A DNA stretch of 64,000 nucleotides from Melastoma dodecandrum. Its lineage: Eukaryota; Streptophyta; Magnoliopsida; Myrtales; Melastomataceae. Made by a program: the position numbers and the translations under genes. The stretch is taken from contig JARUPY010000164.1 in assembly GCA_029817715.1 (NCBI GenBank), positions 2,422,001 to 2,486,000 on the forward strand. Direction: 5' to 3'. This document shows, piece after piece, positions 57,959-64,000 of the stretch. The number at the start of each line of letters is the position of its first letter. Position 1 is the first letter of the stretch. A model generated the notes under the pieces. That model was given only the letters and a program-made list of their open reading frames with translations, made no database searches and was not told the DNA's origin.

Positions 57959-60900
57959 TCATGACTGTCTCTGCGTTGCCTTCTCGGCCTTGTCGTCGCT
58001 GCTGCTCTCCTCGAGCAACGGCTTTAGGTTGGCTTTCTCAGCAGCTGAGGTTTGGTTTTCAACGTCCTCGTTGAACATGTCCACGCTGTTCAGGAATATG
58101 CCTGCATGTCCATTAATGAATGTCAAACGATGAGATCATCCATGCACTTTCGAGATGCCAGAGAAAGGAAATCGAATGAGAAACCCACCTATGAACCAGA
58201 TTGCGGCACCAAGAAAAAAGACCGACGTCAGGATAAGTGCAGTCTCTCTCCAGCTGTTGACATGATCCTGACAATAGAAATCGTAATATAAGTTCCACTC
58301 GTGCACAACCGATGGAATCTGAAATATCATAGTTTCAGAGAGAATCCAGCCATAGTACCTGCAGAACCCCAACAAGGGGCGAGGATGGGACATCGCCGAA
58401 AATATGGATAGCAACTGTTGAAATAGCCATTGATAATGGTCTGAGGCTGGGTGTGACACAGTGGAGACATACGTAGTTCACAGGAGCCTATAAAGAGAAA
58501 GGTCAAAAAATAAATGTAAGTCCATGAAAACCAAATCAAGGGCCCCTGCTACAATAAGAAAAATGTATAATTCTTATTTACCATTCATTACCTGGGTGGC
58601 AAATACCAGCAGTTCTCCAAGTGCAAAAAGAGCCAAGAAAGCATACAAGCTCTTCATGCAGAAGGCGGCGAAGCAACACACACCACCCAAGAGTGTGACA
58701 CCAGAGAGAAGCTGCAACAGGTTTTAAATGGTCAATGGATATTAGGTAGCATGAGAGAACAAAGGATTCCATAATAACATGGAACCAAATACAGAAATTA
58801 CAGAACTGGCCTGGGGACATTCAACTAGGGTTTATCATCCAGTATTGGATGATGTATCCAGATTATAATGTTCAAATTTGAAGCGAATATCAGCAACATG
58901 GGAAGAACTAACCTTGAAAGCATTTGAAATTGTTGCACTCATTCGATCAAGAATAAATCCCCCAGCTAGTGTACCCAAAATTCCGCAAACAATCGTCAGC
59001 CCGCCAAACATCATGTCCGCATTACTCTGTCAGGCAGAAGTATACCAATAACTGAATAAAAAGAACCTCTGCAGAAACCAACTCTTGCATGAAGAAATCT
59101 TCATCCTAAAAGAATAAAAATTAATTACAAGGGCATAAGCCGAAAGAAGCAACAGTTAATACCCATACCATGTGATAGATGCTGAAACCAGCTTTCGGTC
59201 CCCAGTACGAGTATGCCCCAATGACAAAGTTGTATGCAACATAACCTGCCATTTTTTCATGTAAAAGCTTTAACAGATGTGACATCAGCTAATAATTTCC
59301 CAGCCTTTTGATGGTAAAAAATTCATTTAGTTAGTCGTGGAGAGTATCCAACAAAATCCACATTGCCAAATTGTTTATGTGAAACAGGACAAATAAGCTA
59401 ATTACCCAGAACATTCACGATGTAAACTTGGTCAACGAGAAGAACTTTCATGTCTTTTAAAAATCTTGATGCTTGATTCAGAAAACTGGATTTGCAGTCC
59501 AACTTTCTGTAGACACATCAAAGTAAATGATGAGTGAAACCAGGATTAAAATCAACCCCCAAGCGTGTGACACTGTGACTGCTTGAGGTATGTCATGTCA
59601 TATGTGAACATCCACATTCTTCAATAACACGATTAAGTTTCATGATACATCTCACACAATTTTCAGTCAATTTAAAGGCTGGAATGAAGGGATCTCATGC
59701 AACTGGATTGACTCATGTGGCTTCCAAAGATTATGGAACCCGGTCAAACAACATTGTCTGGTCTAGCAGGACATAGAAAAAGGAAACCTAAGTAAAACAT
59801 TTATTATTTTTGGAACTGAAAAGACTTATTTCTCTAATCTGCATCTTCCATTAACCAGGGGAATGTCATTAGATTATGGGTTCCGTAAAAGAAAGTGCTA
59901 AAAAACTTACTTTGAAGTTTCATCAAGGACTTCACTGCTCCTACCTGACAATTCAACCGGTGATCATAAAACAACTCACAGCCGGAAAAAAAAAAAAAAA
60001 CAGGAGAACAAGATAGAGTTCATTATGGCTATCTTGAAGTGATGAACTGAAAAGTGGCTCTACACACTACAATGATCATTAACATCCATATGTAAATGAC
60101 AGTGCCAGTTGGATAGCGGATTATATGTTGCCAATGGAAAGAATAAGAGTGTTGTCAATTTACAACAAACGTAATCTTCTATACTAAGGTGGAGAGCCAT
60201 CTCAATTAGCAAGGTCCAGATACTATTTGAAAAATTTTCCTGGTTATGGCATCATCCTAATTTCTAGATGCCCACATCAGCCATATATAAAAATGAACTT
60301 TCTGAATCAAGCAATGACTCTCTAAATATACTGGTACAGATGATTGTGGAATAGATATATGTTCTTAGCCAATACCTTCAGTTACAGTTGTGGCTGCTTC
60401 AACACCTTTCAATGCCTTTGTTGATCCAGCAGGAGCAAAACCTGGTTTTGTATTTGTATACATTCCACTGGCCTAAGAAAGTCTTCAGGTTGTTATAAGT
60501 TAAAAGTCAGATTACACTCAGCGTACCTTTGAGCTGCAAAGGTTTCATAATGAATCCAAGTACAGCAAATGGAAGCATCAATACTGCTTCACCAAAGAAT
60601 GCAAACCGCCAACTAGAATGATATCCAACCTGCCAAGCAAAAAAGAAAACATTAGTGTACAAATTCAAAAGTAATCTCAAAACAATTTACGGAAGTCTCT
60701 GCAAGAAGGGAATAAAATTAATGGGTATTATTGGTTTCGGGAACAATACTGTATTCTTCCTTCTCATTTTTTTTTCAACAAATTTGCTGGTCAGAAACTT
60801 GAAACCATTCAGCAAACAACGAAATGGAAGCAGAAAATAAAAACAGAAAATGGTTTGTTCAAGCTATCCACAATGTTTCACATGCAAATAATAGAATAAA

Positions 60901-63817
60901 CAGTAAAAGGAAGCAAACACTGACAACTCCCCCATAGACATAACCCAATGCAACTCCGGTCGGTATACACATGTAGAACAAACCAAGCCATGCCGTTTTC
61001 TGCAAACAAACACTATGGCTTCATTAGGAATAGGGACACCTTTTAAAACACAAGCCACATGAGCTGAGCCTCTATAATCATCAACATCCAACGGGAGAAA
61101 ACAGCACGAATTTAACAGTAATGAGAACAATGGACCTGAGCCACTGGAGCATTGTCATCGATGAAAGGTGCTGCTAGACTTATGAAGGATGCTTCGCCAA
61201 CACCAACAACCCTATAATCATGCCAAATTAGTGAGCCCCAAACTAGCAATTGAACCAAAATTGCCACATAAGCAAGAATTCACTTATAGGCTGTTATTAC
61301 ATGCCATACTTACATCCGGCATATTGCAATGGTCCAAAAGTTAAACGAAGCACCACATCCAGCTGCTGCTGCAGTCCAGACAGATAATCCAACTCCGATA
61401 AGTCGGAAGGGATTTACACTGCACAGATGACCAAATTGAGATATTAGGCACTAGAACTCACAATAACTTCTCGTCTCAAGATCCAAACGGCAACTTACCC
61501 AAAAAGAGGAACCATCTTATTGTCAAATTTATTTTTCCATTAAGCGGAGACACACTAAGTAACAAAATTTCATGAAAAACCCTAAAGCTGCAAAAAAGGG
61601 TATGAGAAAATCCTTGCTGATGGATTATATCTGGCTTGCAAATGGAGATCATAAACCAAACGGGATCAAGATCTTCGTATTTAAAAAGGTAAGCACATTT
61701 TATATGCACACACCTAATAGCCCTATGTATTTTGTAAACAAGCATATCCTTGTGAAAGCATGTGAAATGCTTATCTAAGGGCACCTAAGAAACTTGATGC
61801 ATATTTGTAATAATTTTATAATTTGTCTTCATCAGAAAGATTTTTTCAACTACCCCAATATCACCAAAAAAAAAAAGATGGGGGGACAATTGAAACTCAT
61901 CAGCCCACAACAAGTAATAAAAGAATTTGGATACCTATCGGGAAAGTACTGCTCACAATTTCTAATCATCCTTATTGGAAAAATGCTTCAGGTTACATAT
62001 TGGGAACAGGAAACTGTCCTATAGAACACAACATTACGGGAATCTAGTATTTAAAACCATATTCACAATATATCTTCTGAGAGAGACCAATGCTCGCAAA
62101 TAATCAAAAACCATTGAAGATGGTCAAAATTAGGATATTTAGCACAATTAAACTTTTCGTGAATTAATACGATACCTCTTTGCTAGAGAAGCAAATATCG
62201 GAGAAGCAATGAGAAGTCCAACCATAAATGCAGATGACAGAACACCATCTTCAAAGTTATTCAAGTCAAAATCCCCTCTGTGACAAAAATTACATTATAA
62301 GAGTCCAGGAGATGAACAATAGGAAAAGCGATAGTAATTAGTGTGAAACAGCTAAAACGATTGAAGAAGTGAGTATATAGAGTATCTATCTGGTAAAGAG
62401 GGTAGTAGAATAGAACTATGCCTCAAGATGAGGATGGTAAAACGGCACCACCTAGTATATTCAAAATATGAACTGCCATGAAGGACCAGAGTTCTTTGTT
62501 AGTATACCTGTTAGTATGCTATTGTTACAAAGTTCTTTGTTTCTGAATTTATAAAAAGCATAGGTAATCAATTGTACCATTTTAAGAGACAAAGATGACC
62601 AGAGGAATAAAATAACATATTAGAAAAGAAGCTCAATAACATGAGCAAAAAAGTTTCAGCAGCATACTGAATGCCCCGGCCTGAAGAGCAGACCCCAGCT
62701 TCTGTGCAAGTTCTTCGACTCCCATTCACCCCATTGCTAGCGATGACACCTCGGTCCACGTAGTTTATCATGTTAATCACGCAAAACATTACAAGAAGCC
62801 TGCAGCATGTGTGAAAAATTCTTAACATTGTCTAAAAAATAAACTAATATTTGTACTCGACACGAAAATATATCGACCAAACTAAAATAAGATTAGTCAA
62901 GACTATTTTTTTGAAGTATGAATATAAGGGGCATAACGACCTAAAATAATACCGGTTCATTTCATTAAACATGATCCAGCTATCACAACGTGCCTATCAC
63001 AATGACAGGGTTCGAGGCATTAAAGGTTCATCAATTCAGACTGCACGGAACTGAAAACTTGAGTATCTCACAAGGCCCATCGCTCTCCTCTGTAAAGTTT
63101 ATTCATGCAAATTGTAGAAAATGACGAAGCAGTATAACAAGATGGCCAAAACAGATTTCATTTGTTCAAAGAATGTAACAGCTTCCGCATGGGGTAAAGC
63201 CACAGAGTGTTTCTAATCATAACGGGCCTAGGATTTTCCAATCAAATAACAAGGCATCCCGATCACTAAGAACCTCCTCTGCTTATACCTCGGCAGTCCC
63301 AGGTGATCTAATCACGACGAAATCATGAACCAACAAATTACACTCGTCCCCACCCTACCCTAAAAAAAAAACCACCTTTCCCCACATTAGCATCCGCGCC
63401 GCATGAGATGTGTCGCCACGCAAAGGATAAATACTCAAAAAAATAAACACCGAGATTTCGCCGAAAGAAAAACCAACTCCGGCACGCAAATCGCAAGCGA
63501 TCATCCAAAACCTGAAAAAGAAGCCAACTTCAACTAAAGATTACAACCGTCCCAAGAAAAAGGGTCCAAAAGAAAAACCTTTTAGGGGTGAACCACGAAG
63601 GGGAGACATCGGAAGAACCTCCGCCGTCGTCATCCTTGGCCATCCTCTTCCCCATTTCAGAATCCGCAGAGGGATTCGACGCAATGATGGGTTTTGGGGA
63701 GAGGGAAGAAGAGGGCAGCTGCTCTCCTCCGGATGAAGATGTCAAAGCCAACGAAGACTCTTCGGTCTTCTTCTCCAGGGCGAATGCATCCCTCAAATTT
63801 ATACCTCCCACTCCCAT
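57959..63817 (-). CDS. Spinster-like MFS transporter (probable sphingolipid transporter)
   Basis: Major facilitator superfamily membrane protein of the spinster group; plant members are annotated as probable sphingolipid transporters, by homology only. Sixteen exons read in frame, low to high coordinate: 57959-58101, 58189-58267, 58359-58487, 58592-58711, 58913-59026, 59169-59245, 59406-59506, 59911-59944, 60376-60441, 60527-60629, 60925-60999, 61136-61211, 61314-61418, 62176-62277, 62668-62799 and 63579-63817. Total 564 residues. Landmarks: Ser-rich cytosolic N-terminus of about 75 residues; VINMINYVDRGVIASNG in helix 1; FEDGVLSSAFMVGLLIASP; CRMVVGVGEASFISLAAPFI; VYGGVVGYHSSWRFAFFGEAV; LKGFAPAG central loop; YWGPKAGFSIYHM; HCVTPSLRPLSMAISTV; FGDVPSSPLVGVLQDHVNSW; acidic tail with NLKPLLEE. 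The start Met at 63817 is the first in frame; MGKRMAKDD further in is an alternative. Exon 8 from the 5' end joins best as LK-G-FAPA (acceptor at 60441). Confidence 0.92.
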
Positions 63818-64000
63818 GTCTTGTCAGCTGGTGAGACCAAATTGGTCTTTCCCACTCGGGGACAATCAACGACCACCCTCCCCTCCCCCCCTTGGGACTC
63901 GTAGGTTATCTAATCTTTCGCAGCTTTTTCATTAATATCTTTTGCATTATTTCGTGTTTTCTTCTTTCATTTTGTACCACTTCTTGGTGTTTATTTTGGT

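Overview
This is a plant nuclear genome window. The genes are split by many short introns with GT..AG borders, they encode land-plant families (an XTH wall enzyme, an EPF-like peptide, a subgroup IVa bHLH factor, a WDR5 protein, a plant spinster-like transporter), and most of the rest is LTR-retrotransposon sequence in nested layers. The protein matches look most like a eudicot; I cannot name the species.

Layout. 1-4.8 kb: fragments of a Copia (Sirevirus-like) LTR family, including one full minus-strand LTR abutting a truncated plus-strand LTR, so the two form a large inverted repeat. 5.1-6.6 kb: a four-exon XTH6-type gene (minus). 6.7-16.5 kb: repeat-rich intergenic DNA holding two clean solo LTRs with perfect 5-bp target duplications (8094-8425, TSD AAAGG; 10082-12134, TSD CATAT) and an old LTR remnant. 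16.5-31.3 kb: a decayed Ty3/gypsy element. A 2.2-kb solo LTR sits in its gag zinc knuckle, and a 5'-truncated Copia element (22.4-29.6 kb) with a complete 3' LTR is inserted in its pol. 31.8-37.1 kb: a non-autonomous LTR element with two 546-bp LTRs and a 4.2-kb interior without recognisable coding sequence. 38.6-48.4 kb: a nearly complete Athila-like Ty3/gypsy element (minus strand, TSD GTTGA, tRNA-Asp type primer site, env-like ORF), inactivated by point changes.

48.4-64 kb is the gene-rich end: EPFL2-like peptide (50.8 kb, plus), bHLH18/25-like factor with a disturbed reading frame (53.3-54.5 kb, plus), WDR5-like WD40 protein (55.7-57.3 kb, minus), and a 16-exon spinster-type MFS transporter (58.0-63.8 kb, minus). 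These are independent plant genes, not an operon. XTH6 acts in the wall, EPFL2 is a secreted signal, bHLH and WDR5 are nuclear, and the transporter is a membrane protein.

I found no credible new multi-gene system. The observations most worth checking are the inverted LTR pair (a potential long-hairpin RNA source), the regularly spaced GAAnnTTC arrays upstream of the LTR TATA boxes (heat-shock-element-like), the palindrome array in the Athila element, the internally repetitive non-coding LTR element, and the compensating frameshifts in the bHLH gene. Coordinates of splice sites and LTR ends were read by eye.
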